A stretch of DNA of 64,000 nt from Saprospiraceae bacterium (GTDB taxonomy: Bacteria > Bacteroidota > Bacteroidia > Chitinophagales > Saprospiraceae): the NCBI GenBank assembly GCA_022841745.1, contig JALHQW010000014.1, positions 1 through 64,000 of the forward strand, read 5' to 3'. The notes beneath the pieces were generated by a model. It was not told where the DNA came from and did no database searches. It saw only the letters and a list, made by a program, of their open reading frames with translations. Both the position numbers and the translations under genes were made by a program. Positions 17,276 to 25,411 of the stretch are shown here, piece after piece. Within the stretch, counting starts at the first letter, position 1. Each line of letters starts with the position of its first letter.

Positions 17276-18106
17276 ATGAAAAAAGTCATTAAGCGAACTG
17301 CCCTGTCATTCACTGCCGATTTCCCTGGCTTGAATGCTGTCAACATCATGGCAAATGATTACCCAATTGAGCCGTTTTTGGTGTTCACCGAGTTTCGGAT
17401 GGACCGCCCCGTGTTCGGTCCACACCCCCATGCCGGAATTTCGGTGATGACCTATATGCTGCCCGACAGCAAAATAGGCTTCATCAACCGCGACAGCAAC
17501 GGCGACCACAGCAGGATTGAACCAGGCGGGCTGCATATCACCCAAGCCGGGCGGGGCATTCACCACGACGAAATTCCCGAAAAAACTGGCGTTACAGCGC
17601 ACGGTTTTCAAATATGGGTAAACCATGCCGACAAAGACCGCCTCGCCGAACCCAAAGCGCTGCACGCTGCAGCCAAAGAAGTGCCAGAGGTGGAAACTGC
17701 TGATTTTCGGATCCGTATTGTGCATGGCAGTTTCGAGGGCAAAACCCCCGCCTATAAAATGCTGACAGCTGTGACGCTGTTGCATGTATTCCTGCATCCG
17801 GGGAAAAGCATCGTGCTGCCTGCCGAGGAAATGACGTTTGCCTACGGGTTGGGCGGTTCAGGCGAATCAGAAGGCACACCATTTTCTGGGCAATGCCTGC
17901 TCAATTTCGATACAAATGGTGATTCCGTAAGAGTCATTGCTGGTGAAAACGGCTGCGAATTTATGTTCGGAACCAGTATGCCCTTGGGCGAACCGATTAC
18001 TTATGGCGGGCCGTTTGTGGCGACTACGCCGGAGCAGATGGCTGAAACCCGCCGCCGTTATGGGCGGGGCGAAATGGGCACGCTTGGGCATTACGAAGGG
18101 CATTAA
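17276..18106 (+). CDS. Pirin-family bicupin
   Basis: A 276-residue protein with two cupin barrels. The N-terminal one carries the metal site: H50 and H52 in FGPHPHAG, and H97 with E99 in GRGIHHDEIP, the spacing known from pirin, where iron is bound. Bacterial pirins include quercetin 2,3-dioxygenase-like enzymes and redox-linked regulators. The gene lies inside the MarR-controlled operon, 23 bp before an SRPBCC gene. The N-terminal region begins directly with the barrel, with no signal peptide, so it acts in the cytoplasm. Confidence 0.9.
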   Translation: MKKVIKRTALSFTADFPGLNAVNIMANDYPIEPFLVFTEFRMDRPVFGPHPHAGISVMTYMLPDSKIGFINRDSNGDHSRIEPGGLHITQAGRGIHHDEIPEKTGVTAHGFQIWVNHADKDRLAEPKALHAAAKEVPEVETADFRIRIVHGSFEGKTPAYKMLTAVTLLHVFLHPGKSIVLPAEEMTFAYGLGGSGESEGTPFSGQCLLNFDTNGDSVRVIAGENGCEFMFGTSMPLGEPITYGGPFVATTPEQMAETRRRYGRGEMGTLGHYEGH

Positions 18107-18129
18107 TAGATAACAAAACGCAAACCATT

Positions 18130-18618
18130 ATGTGGATTCCAATAATAATCCTGCTCGTGCTGCTCCTGTTGAGCCGCACAAAATTTGAAGTTCGACACGA
18201 CATAGAACTGAACGCCCCGCTTGAAAAAGTCTGGGAGGCGGTCATTGACTTCAAGAATTACCACCGCTGGAATTCGCAACTTTCCTACCTCGCCGGCGAG
18301 GTCGTGCCCGGTGGGCGGTTGCACCTGAAATTGGCTGTTGCGGGCGCCACGCCCTACGAATTCAAGCCTGATATTTCGCAGTGGCAAGAACGAGCGGCGT
18401 TCGGCTGGATTGCCCGCACAGGGGGTATCTCTCGGTTGTTTGATGGCGAGCATTTTTTTGAAATGAAGGACCTCGGCAATGGCAGAACCCTCCTCGTCAA
18501 CCGGGAAGAATACCGGGGCGTTCTTTCCCTACTCATGCAGCAGCTACCGATGATGAAACTGGCACCACAGGGCTTTGCACGGATGAATCAGGAGCTAAAG
18601 GCATTTGTTGAACAATAA
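18130..18618 (+). CDS. SRPBCC-domain protein with N-terminal membrane anchor
   Basis: The 162-residue protein starts with a hydrophobic anchor (WIPIIILLVLLLLS), after which residues 20-160 read like an SRPBCC/START-like helix-grip domain: FEVRHDIELNAPLEKVWEAV, FKNYHRWNS, and the late strand RTLLVNREEYRG. These domains bind hydrophobic ligands such as polyketides or lipids. It sits in the MarR operon, 11 bp before the next small lipoprotein gene. Confidence 0.82.
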   Translation: MWIPIIILLVLLLLSRTKFEVRHDIELNAPLEKVWEAVIDFKNYHRWNSQLSYLAGEVVPGGRLHLKLAVAGATPYEFKPDISQWQERAAFGWIARTGGISRLFDGEHFFEMKDLGNGRTLLVNREEYRGVLSLLMQQLPMMKLAPQGFARMNQELKAFVEQ

Positions 18619-18629
18619 ACTATCCCACC

Positions 18630-19007
18630 ATGTCAAAATTCTTCGCCTTTGCCGTCGGCATCTTGAACCTGTTCGGCTGCAAGGCTCAAAACCAGCAACT
18701 CATGGGACACGGAGAAAAATTGCTCGTTATTGGCAGGCACGCCGGCATGATGGAGCGGGTCACCGACCTGCTCAAAAGCCATAACTACCAACCCATTGGC
18801 GCATTGACCAACGAAGAGGCATTGCAAAAATTTGAGGAGGAAAAGCCCAAAGCCGTCATCATCGGCGGAGGGGTGGACGAAGAGAGTCGGGCACTTTTCC
18901 ACCGCAGTTTTTCGCCCACGGCAAAGGTGATTGATGCGCACCCGCAGACGGTTTTGGTGGATTTGAAAGCGGCCATCCCGGATGAGAATAAAGGGCAAAG
19001 GAATTAA
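18630..19007 (+). CDS. Small lipoprotein with receiver-like domain, unknown function
   Basis: A 125-residue protein with a lipobox LFGC (Cys at 17) and, from residue 29, an alpha/beta pattern EKLLVIGRHAGMMERVTDLL ... EEEKPKAVIIGGGVDEESR that resembles a Rossmann or receiver-like fold without the usual phospho-acceptor. I do not recognise the family. It is the last gene of the MarR operon, and its stop overlaps the convergent gene end at 19004 by four bases. Confidence 0.65.
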   Translation: MSKFFAFAVGILNLFGCKAQNQQLMGHGEKLLVIGRHAGMMERVTDLLKSHNYQPIGALTNEEALQKFEEEKPKAVIIGGGVDEESRALFHRSFSPTAKVIDAHPQTVLVDLKAAIPDENKGQRN

Positions 19008-19183
19008 TTGAAATCAGGGAATTGGGAAATTATAGCTACCGCCGCCAAGTTCTGTGCATAGTTGGTGATGTCCACTGGCATGGGGGTTACTTGAGTGGGT
19101 GCTGGCTTTTTTTCGCAAGCGGTAAGGATTGCGCCCAAGCACAAGAAGCAAAGGGCGGCTTTGGACAATAATTGCTTTTTCAT
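19004..19183 (-). CDS. Very small lipoprotein (59 residues)
   Basis: From the ATG at 19183 the product has an N-terminal MKKQLLSKAALC, a lipobox LTAC and a Pro-rich stub (EKKPAPTQVTPMP), ending DITNYAQNLAAVAIISQF. Only 38 residues would remain after processing. The stretch that codes NYAQNLAA is a near copy of one arm of the hairpin at 19209-19243 just upstream. Probably a real short lipoprotein, but it could be a relic. Confidence 0.5.
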   Translation of the reverse strand: MKKQLLSKAALCFLCLGAILTACEKKPAPTQVTPMPVDITNYAQNLAAVAIISQFPDFN

Positions 19184-19208
19184 AATTTGAATGATGTTAT
19201 AGCTCACG

Positions 19209-19243
19209 CCGCCAAGTTTTGTGCATGGCCCAAAACTTGGCGG
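19209..19243. repeat. Hairpin upstream of the small lipoprotein
   Basis: Perfect 13-base arms CCGCCAAGTTTTG and CAAAACTTGGCGG enclose a 9-base loop. The left part with loop (GCCGCCAAGTTTTGTGCAT) recurs with one change at 19040-19058, inside the end of the lipoprotein gene. It lies in the probable 5' leader of that gene, so it could also influence its expression. Confidence 0.65.
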
Positions 19244-19272
19244 TGCTAAGCCTATTCTGTCACTACTGCATA

Positions 19273-19971
19273 TCAATCCACTTGTGCTATAAACAATTTC
19301 ACCTGCTGGTAATACAGCGCCGTGATGCCCTCGTAACCGGAATCCGTGCCCACGACGACCCAGCATTCGCCCTGGGCATTGGTTTTCACTTCGAGGTCGG
19401 AGGCAGTCCGGCGGATGCTGTTATAGACGAACTCGTCCTTCCCGTTCGATACGTCGCCAATGACCTTCAGCGCAGTTCCTCCTTCTCCTTGGTCTCCCTT
19501 ACTGAGGTTGAAAACATGCCTGCCGTTGGTCTCGGTCACTTTCGGCTCAATATGCGAGCCACCAGCTTTCATGTACACCGAAAGCCCCGGCGCTCCGCCA
19601 ATACCAAAGGCGCTTTCGGGTGCATCACTAGCAAATTGGATGTCCATCGAGAGATGGTAAGTGCTGTTCGGCTTAAGTCCGTCCAATTTGCGGGCAATGA
19701 ACATGAAAATATCGTCAGGGCGGTTATGGGATGAGATGAGCAGCCCTTTTTTGCCCCCACCGTCAAGGGGTTCAGGCAGCGGTGCAATTTTGTGTTTCAG
19801 GTCAAGCCCTTCTTGGTCGTCGCTGTAATCGGAGAAGCCCGCCGTCCAGCCTTGGTAGCCTTTGTCGAAGTTGAAGGTCAGGGTTTGAATTGCTGGTTGG
19901 GGATCCTCCTTTTCGCATGAAGTAGTCAGGCAGAGAAGGGAAAATGCGAACAAAAAAAACATGTTTTTCAT
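19273..19971 (-). CDS. Lipoprotein with jelly-roll-like domain, unknown function
   Basis: From the ATG at 19971 (MKNMFFLFAFSLLC, lipobox TTSC) the product has 232 residues. The rest is beta-rich with signs of a carbohydrate-binding-like sandwich: LTFNFDKGYQGWTAGFSDYS near the start, then LISSHNRPDDIFMFIARKL and LKPNSTYHLSMDIQFASDA. I cannot name a family. Further upstream the frame is open but without lipoprotein character, hence the chosen start. It belongs to a reverse-strand row of lipoproteins (20042, 20873), all probably surface-exposed. Confidence 0.72.
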   Translation of the reverse strand: MKNMFFLFAFSLLCLTTSCEKEDPQPAIQTLTFNFDKGYQGWTAGFSDYSDDQEGLDLKHKIAPLPEPLDGGGKKGLLISSHNRPDDIFMFIARKLDGLKPNSTYHLSMDIQFASDAPESAFGIGGAPGLSVYMKAGGSHIEPKVTETNGRHVFNLSKGDQGEGGTALKVIGDVSNGKDEFVYNSIRRTASDLEVKTNAQGECWVVVGTDSGYEGITALYYQQVKLFIAQVD

Positions 19972-20041
19972 GGCTTTAGAATTTTTAGAGTGAATAAAAT
20001 GGGCGATTTCAGATTTCAAAAGAGAAGCATGAAAACAGGTT

Positions 20042-20776
20042 TTAAGAGGGATCCACATCCACCGCAGCCTCTTCCACGTCCCTGCGCAGTAGCAGCCCCG
20101 TCGCCACGGCGGCCATGACCGTTTTCGTTTCCGAATCGAGGCTTTCGTCAATCCAAACGGTGCCTTTGTTGAGGGTTGAAACAGCACCGACAACCTTGTC
20201 GCCAAGCCAGAACTCGTGCCCATAGACGGTCAGTTCCTTCAACCAGCCAGGCTGTCCTTTCAGCCCCCTAATCGCTTGTATGTCAATGCGTTTCGAGCCG
20301 TTTTTGGCAAAGCCTGCCGATTCTGCATCCCGCAAGAAATCGCCGTTAGGGTTGTGGAGGATGAAATCCCAGTTCGAGCCGTTCGCCCCGAAGAAGATGT
20401 TCCCGGCGAAAAAATTGGTCAGCTTGACAGGCACGCTGAAATAGTCGCCGGCGAGCGGTATTTCGGTGCTTTGAAACCGGCTCACACAGGCAACTTCCGC
20501 TTGCAAGCCGTCCGTCCCGTATTGGGTGTAGCTTAGTTTCTCCTTTGCCCCCCGAAACCGCAAGACGAAAGGCACATCGTAGCTGCCCGTCCAACCACGG
20601 CGCACTTTATCGGTTTTGAACTCGCCGTAGCGAATGACCTGCCCGATTTGCAGTCCCTGCCGCCCTTTGACGGGCAGTGGCTCGGCTTTCAGCATGGGGT
20701 CGAGGGCAAGCTCGACGGGCTTACAGGCGATGAATCCTGCTAGTAGTAAAAGGATGGAAATGCGGATGGTATTCAT
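20042..20776 (-). CDS. Lipoprotein of unknown function, 244 residues
   Basis: The ATG at 20776 gives MNTIRISILLLLAGFIAC, a clear SPII signal. The mature part is beta-rich with several aromatic patches (RRGWTGSYDVPFVLRFRGAK; FFAGNIFFGANGSNWDFIL), and the C-terminal third reads like a metal-free helical hairpin (DSETKTVMAAVATGLLLRRD). No family recognised. It lies 70 bp upstream of the next lipoprotein gene on the same strand, so the two may be co-transcribed. Confidence 0.72.
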   Translation of the reverse strand: MNTIRISILLLLAGFIACKPVELALDPMLKAEPLPVKGRQGLQIGQVIRYGEFKTDKVRRGWTGSYDVPFVLRFRGAKEKLSYTQYGTDGLQAEVACVSRFQSTEIPLAGDYFSVPVKLTNFFAGNIFFGANGSNWDFILHNPNGDFLRDAESAGFAKNGSKRIDIQAIRGLKGQPGWLKELTVYGHEFWLGDKVVGAVSTLNKGTVWIDESLDSETKTVMAAVATGLLLRRDVEEAAVDVDPS

Positions 20777-20872
20777 GGTTGAAAAAATGTTTTGTTCATC
20801 CAAGAAGCGACCGGGCAATTTATATAGCCCGGTCGCATAGGGTTTTGGGATTTCATGCCAGTTCCTGAAGCA

Positions 20873-21322
20873 TTACCTACGCTGTGCTTTCACTTTCACG
20901 GTCGCTTCTAATTCCTCGTCTTCGCCTTCCCACTCCATTTTGTCAAAGTTGGTGGAAAAAGAGACCTTCACGACTTCTGTCTCCCCGGCTGCAGTCATCG
21001 TTACCTCCTTCTTTTCCTCGTTTACACGGTACTTGCCATTGATGCTTTCCTGCTCGCCATCCAAGTAGAATACCTTCTGCTGGAAGTTGCCTTCCACACC
21101 CGTGAAGGATTCAAACTTGACGATAGAGGAATCCACCACAACGCCCATGTACTCGGAAGTATCCACTTTGAAAGAGTAGATTTCCCAGGTGCCAACGATT
21201 TTCTCACGGGTAAGGTCGTCAGGTGTCAGGTCGTCGTCCTTGTCGCAGGAGGTGAGCGTGAAGATGCTGAGTGTGCTGACCAAAAAGGCCATGAAGCTGA
21301 TTTTCAAAAAATTCGTTTTCAT
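20873..21322 (-). CDS. Lipocalin-like lipoprotein
   Basis: A 149-residue product from the ATG at 21322, with lipobox LTSC followed by Asp-rich DKDDDLTPDDLT. Then IVGTWEIYSFKVDTSEYMG, a motif typical of lipocalin-like proteins of Bacteroidota (GTW at the first strand), and a row of strands with KYRVNEEKKEVTMTAAG. Such proteins are surface lipoproteins; ligand unknown. The 97-bp interval to the next reverse gene suggests possible co-transcription. Confidence 0.78.
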   Translation of the reverse strand: MKTNFLKISFMAFLVSTLSIFTLTSCDKDDDLTPDDLTREKIVGTWEIYSFKVDTSEYMGVVVDSSIVKFESFTGVEGNFQQKVFYLDGEQESINGKYRVNEEKKEVTMTAAGETEVVKVSFSTNFDKMEWEGEDEELEATVKVKAQRR

Positions 21323-21483
21323 GATGCAAGTTGTTTTAAAATGATGATTGGTAATGGTTATTGCATGTTGAGATTTTTGGTTTTTCAGGCTCAAAGTTTT
21401 CGGGTTGGCTTTTCTTCGCCCCCCCTGGCACGGCTGTTCCAGCTTACCGGGGAGGGCGATGGGTTCGGGATTTTGGGTTTCGG

Positions 21484-21603
21484 TCAGAACCAGGGCTGAG
21501 GCGGTGAAAGCCCGTTTGGCAACAAGCCGCTGAGGGCTTTCAAAATCAGTTTCATCAACAGGGCGATGAGGTTGAACAGCGCAGGTTGTCTTGCAGCTTT
21601 CAT
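21484..21603 (-). CDS. Possible 39-residue peptide
   Basis: An ATG at 21603 preceded by AAAGGAAACAATC opens a 39-residue frame: it has a hydrophobic, Leu-rich middle (LFNLIALLMKLILKALSG) and ends PPQPWF before TGA. Its leader resembles those of the neighbouring real genes at 23063 and 24480. It lies in the 382-bp gap between the lipocalin-like gene and a secreted protein gene, where I see nothing else. It could be a membrane peptide or chance; homologues would decide. Confidence 0.35.
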   Translation of the reverse strand: MKAARQPALFNLIALLMKLILKALSGLLPNGLSPPQPWF

Positions 21604-21704
21604 GATTGTTTCCTTTTAGTTAAACGGTTGGTTTTCAATGTTTTTTTGAAAAAAAACTTGGGGCGGTGCTTCACCGCCCCAAGCCCAATCGGGTGATGAA
21701 AAAA

Positions 21705-23063
21705 TTATTGTTTTACTAGCCTGCCAGCGTAAAATTTATCCTCCGTGACTGCACGCACCGAGTAAATCCCGGCAGGCAGTTCCGACAAGTCGAGGGTGAT
21801 GCCACTGGGCCGTTCGGGGTAGTTCTGTACGAGCCGCCCAGTCGGGTCGAACACCTGCACGGATACTTGCTCCGCCAAATCCACTAGCACGAAGCGGGTC
21901 GTCGGGTTGGGGTACATGGTCAGGGTGCTTATCGGCAGCGGGTTATAGACCGATGATGGCCCTTCGCCGCTATAGTAGTAGTAGTTCCGGTCGGTGAGGA
22001 AATAGAAGCCACCACCGTCCCAGATATAGGTTTCTTCCAGTGCCAGCAGTTCGCCTTCCTCGTAGCGGTAAGCCAACTGCTCACGGCTTTCCCCGCCACC
22101 AAGTTCAAACAGGTGGGTTTCCTTCAGCATGACCCGCTGCTCATCGTCATAGCTGTAAAAAACGGTCTGTGTGTTCGACCAGTCGTTGGCGGCGGTGTCC
22201 CATTCGAAGCTCGTCACGATGCTGTCTTTGCCAAATGCGGTGTACTCGTAGGCATTCCGGCTTTGTGGCAGGAAATCGAAGCCGTCGAACACCATTGCCG
22301 TCACCAGCGTGACCAGGTGGTTTTCGTACTCTATCACCACCTGGTTGGCAGGGATTTCCAGCCCACCATCCAGCAGGAACGAAGTGATGAGGGTATTGTC
22401 GCCATTGTCATCGTACAGGTACACGTCCTTGAAGGTCAACGGCTGACCGAACACGTCAATCGTTGTAAGGCTCTCCGCCAATCGGTCTTCGTCGTCGAAG
22501 CCATTGAGGATGGACATCAGGCGCTGCCAATCATTCAGGTTGGTGTCCCAGGCATAGACGAAGACCGAGTCCAGCAGGTCGGGCGAATCGCCATGCGGGA
22601 AGATTTCCAGCCGGGAATCGGGCACGAACGCCTGCGTTGCAGGGTCGAACATTTCCGAAAAGGTCTCCACGAGGCGCTCCCGTTCGTCAGAAATCAAGGT
22701 ACTGCGGTTGAGCGGGAGCCAACCCTCAGTTTCGTAGAACCATTCGGTTTGCACCACTGTGCCGGTCGCCGGGTAGGCGTAGGTCGTTCGGGATACCGCC
22801 GTGGAATCGGCCCCTCCTGTATAGTTGCTAAACAAGATGGTAGAGTCCAATTGCAGGTTGGCAATGCGGGCATCTACGCCCTGCCTATTACCTTGTTTTT
22901 CCCCGACAACGGGCAAGTTGAAACCACCAGCGTCAAACAGTTTCTTCACCGACCACGTCCAGTTGGTGGAGAAGTTCGCCACGCTTGGCGGTAGTGTTTT
23001 TTGGGCAAACGAATGGCTGGTTGCCAATGCCCACAGAAGGGCTGGCAGGACAAGGTTTTTCAT
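21705..23063 (-). CDS. Secreted protein with type IX C-terminal sorting domain
   Basis: A 452-residue protein with a signal peptide (MKNLVLPALLWALATSHSFA). Residues 60-360 contain repeated strands of the type TYAYPATGTVV, ERLVETFSE, FLYSYDDEQR, like tandem beta-hairpin repeats of YD/LRR-poor extracellular proteins. The end is a classic type A sorting domain: STLTMYPNPTTRFVLVDL, VFDPTGRLVQ, LPAGIYSVRAV, GRLVKQ. It should pass the outer membrane through the type IX system, whose gld parts lie at 38-43 kb. Promoter at 23240-23271. Function of the repeats unknown. Confidence 0.88.
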   Translation of the reverse strand: MKNLVLPALLWALATSHSFAQKTLPPSVANFSTNWTWSVKKLFDAGGFNLPVVGEKQGNRQGVDARIANLQLDSTILFSNYTGGADSTAVSRTTYAYPATGTVVQTEWFYETEGWLPLNRSTLISDERERLVETFSEMFDPATQAFVPDSRLEIFPHGDSPDLLDSVFVYAWDTNLNDWQRLMSILNGFDDEDRLAESLTTIDVFGQPLTFKDVYLYDDNGDNTLITSFLLDGGLEIPANQVVIEYENHLVTLVTAMVFDGFDFLPQSRNAYEYTAFGKDSIVTSFEWDTAANDWSNTQTVFYSYDDEQRVMLKETHLFELGGGESREQLAYRYEEGELLALEETYIWDGGGFYFLTDRNYYYYSGEGPSSVYNPLPISTLTMYPNPTTRFVLVDLAEQVSVQVFDPTGRLVQNYPERPSGITLDLSELPAGIYSVRAVTEDKFYAGRLVKQ

Positions 23064-23239
23064 AATCCTGAGAAATTTTTAGTTGTTAAACTGTTGCGAT
23101 AAGCTTTGACTTGAAAAAAACTGAAGTTGGGCCTCACCGTTTTGTATTCCTCTAGACAGTACTCCAGGGCGTTTCCCCTACAAGCCCTGACAGATTTTTT
23201 TCGGCTTCGGTTCGTTTCGCTTTTTTCTTTTTGTTGAAA

Positions 23240-23271
23240 CAAAGGTACGGTCGCCTCCCCCTGCCCCGCAA
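23240..23271 (-). promoter_or_regulatory. Bacteroidota-type promoter
   Basis: On the reverse strand TTG (23271-23269) and TACCTTTG (23247-23240) are 21 bases apart, a full match to the Bacteroidota -33/-7 arrangement. It points to the sorting-domain protein starting at 23063, giving a leader of about 170 bases. Otherwise the gap 23064-23340 holds nothing clear. Confidence 0.65.
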
Positions 23272-23340
23272 CCGCCGGGCGACCGAAACGCCTTTTTGGG
23301 CTGATGAAACGGCGAGGGCGGGGGAAGAAATAGGCTGGCT

Positions 23341-24480
23341 TTATTTCATCAAACCATCCAGGAAGGACTTATCCGACCCATTGCCATTGTTTTTGTAAAT
23401 CACTGAAACGTTGCCGGTGGCTGTGTAATAAATGAGATTCGCTTCGATGCCCACCGAGCCGCCGTTGTGCCCATACCCGATACCGGCGCCTGTTCGCCAA
23501 AGCTCCAGCCCCAGCCCGTATTCGCAGAAAATATTGTCGCAGCCTGCAAGCTGGATTTCTTTCATCTTTTCAACGGAGGCAGGCGTGATAATCTGCCCTT
23601 CCATCAGCGCCCGTACGAACACCATCAGGTCGAAGGCTGTGCTGATGATGCCGCCGTCGGGTTTGCCGTCTGTATCGGCCCGGTCCCAGCGGCTGACGTC
23701 GAGCAGCTTGCCGTCGCCGTACAGGTCGCTGTAGCCCCGGGCGACGTTGCGGTCGTCCCGTTGGTCGAGATAGGTATTTTGCAAGGCCAGCCGCGTAAAA
23801 ATTAATTCGTCGAGCACCTGCTGCAGCGTCTTTCCAGTGATGTCTTCGATGATTTGCCCCAAGAGCCAATAGTTGGTATTACTGTAGGAATAGGCCGTGC
23901 CTGGTTCGAAATGGAGTTCTTCGCCATAAACGTATTCCTCCATCAGTTGGTCAAGCGTCATTTTGTCGATTCGTTCAGGATTGTTGACGATTTCCAACTG
24001 GTAGCGGTTGCTTTCGTTGGGCGGGTCAACGATGCCCGAAAGATGGCCGAGCAGGTGGCGAATGGTGATTTTGTCAGTTTCGGGAATTTTTCCTTTCATT
24101 TTCGGCAGGCGGTCAGCCAACCGGTCTTCGAGTGTCAGCTTGCCCTGTTCCACAAGGTGCATCACGGCCGTTGCCACGAACATTTTGGTGATGCTGCCCA
24201 CCCGGAACGGCGTATTCGTTCGCATGAGTGTCTGGTGTTCGAGGTTGGAATGGCCTGCGGACCCCACCCATAGCGGTTCTCCCCGTCGGTGTAGGAGCAG
24301 GATGGCGCCTGGCGAATTGGTGTCCTTCCGGTATTTTTCCAGCGCCGACTGGTACTCCGGGTTGCGTGGGTGGTTGGCATAGCTGATGTTTTCAGCCGGT
24401 TCGGGTTGGGGGATGACGATGTCTTTTTCGCAGGATGTTGCAAAAAACAGCAGGGTGAGGAGGAGAATGATATTTTTCAT
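23341..24480 (-). CDS. Serine hydrolase, beta-lactamase class C / D-aminopeptidase family, lipoprotein
   Basis: A 379-residue protein with lipobox ATSC, so it is anchored on the membrane. Catalytic motifs of the S12 family are all present: S96-x-x-K99 in RVGSITKMF, Y199-S-N201 in TAYSYSNTNYW, and HNGG near residue 335 in place of KTG. The family covers DD-peptidases, esterases and class C beta-lactamases; nothing here identifies a beta-lactamase. It is 13 bp before a membrane protein gene on the same strand, but the latter starts with its own leader. Substrate unknown. Confidence 0.9.
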   Translation of the reverse strand: MKNIILLLTLLFFATSCEKDIVIPQPEPAENISYANHPRNPEYQSALEKYRKDTNSPGAILLLHRRGEPLWVGSAGHSNLEHQTLMRTNTPFRVGSITKMFVATAVMHLVEQGKLTLEDRLADRLPKMKGKIPETDKITIRHLLGHLSGIVDPPNESNRYQLEIVNNPERIDKMTLDQLMEEYVYGEELHFEPGTAYSYSNTNYWLLGQIIEDITGKTLQQVLDELIFTRLALQNTYLDQRDDRNVARGYSDLYGDGKLLDVSRWDRADTDGKPDGGIISTAFDLMVFVRALMEGQIITPASVEKMKEIQLAGCDNIFCEYGLGLELWRTGAGIGYGHNGGSVGIEANLIYYTATGNVSVIYKNNGNGSDKSFLDGLMK

Positions 24481-24492
24481 GATGGATGATTT

Positions 24493-25113
24493 TTACTTAT
24501 TAAATGGTTGAAAACGGGTGCCCAGATGCAGCGCCTTGTGCGGCAGCAAGGGCGTGCCGCCATAGGCGAACGGCATTTCGCCGAACATTTCATAGCGGGA
24601 AAAAACAGTCACATCGCCGAAGCGGTAGCCTAAGCCCAGGCCCACGGTTGGCATTACTTTGTGCATCCGCTGCGAGGCATTTTTATAGCCGTTGCCAACG
24701 GGTTCGTAGCGTTTTAGCTCGGAAATGAGGTGCAGGTAGCCAGCACCAATGGTCGCATCGGCAAAAAAGTGGCCGATAAACTTGCGGTAACCAAACTCGG
24801 AACTGACGAAAATGCCCTGCTGCAACCCGTTGTGATGGTAGTAGCCCAGGTTGACGGTTTGGAGCAATTGCCGCCCGTCGTTCTGGCGGTAGTAAAACTC
24901 GGTGCCGATGCGCACGCCCCAGTTCGGGTTTTTGAAAAAGCCCTGGAAGTTGGGCAGGCTGACGGACTCGGAGAACACGCTGACGGTGAGGGGCATGGAC
25001 ATGTTGCGACCGCTGTCCTGCGCCGTCAGGTTGCCTGCTGCCAGGCAAAACAGCCCAGCGAGCAGTACCGGCATGAATCGCCTTTTTTTGAAAACTGACA
25101 ATTGAAAAGCCAT
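24493..25113 (-). CDS. Outer-membrane beta-barrel-like protein
   Basis: The ATG at 25113 gives 206 residues with a signal peptide ending NLTAQ. The rest has alternating amphipathic strands (WGVRIGTEFYYRQND, LLQTVNLGYYHHNG, GLGLGYRFGDVTVFSRYEMF) and ends with LHLGTRFQPF, as in small outer-membrane barrels. It is upstream of the serine hydrolase on the same strand and divergent from a histidine kinase gene; the 298-bp gap between the two divergent genes should contain both promoters, although I see no perfect one. Confidence 0.75.
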   Translation of the reverse strand: MAFQLSVFKKRRFMPVLLAGLFCLAAGNLTAQDSGRNMSMPLTVSVFSESVSLPNFQGFFKNPNWGVRIGTEFYYRQNDGRQLLQTVNLGYYHHNGLQQGIFVSSEFGYRKFIGHFFADATIGAGYLHLISELKRYEPVGNGYKNASQRMHKVMPTVGLGLGYRFGDVTVFSRYEMFGEMPFAYGGTPLLPHKALHLGTRFQPFNK

Positions 25114-25411
25114 GTTTTTAGATTGTTTGATTAAAAAATACGGGTGAAATCTTGTCCGAAGACGCTGCAAACATGCAGGCAGCAGCATCCGGTTTTCAAG
25201 CGGATACACCTCCAATCCACCAAAAACGGGAATGGAGCGGCATTTCAGGCCGGCAATCATGATTTTCAATTGCGCTGACCGGGTTTCTTGTTTCAAACCA
25301 CATTCCGGTCACTTCACTCCCCCTCCGGTGCGCTTCCCTTCTATTTTGTTTGAAAAAATGCAGCGATGCACGGACTTTTGTACATCGTTATTTCCTCATA
25401 AAAAAAAGGCG

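Noticed and set aside
22113-22994. 293-residue open frame on the forward strand
   Set aside because: It lies entirely antisense to the sorting-domain protein gene, has no recognisable motif and is rich in His/Arg/Val as expected for a mirror frame of a GC-rich gene.
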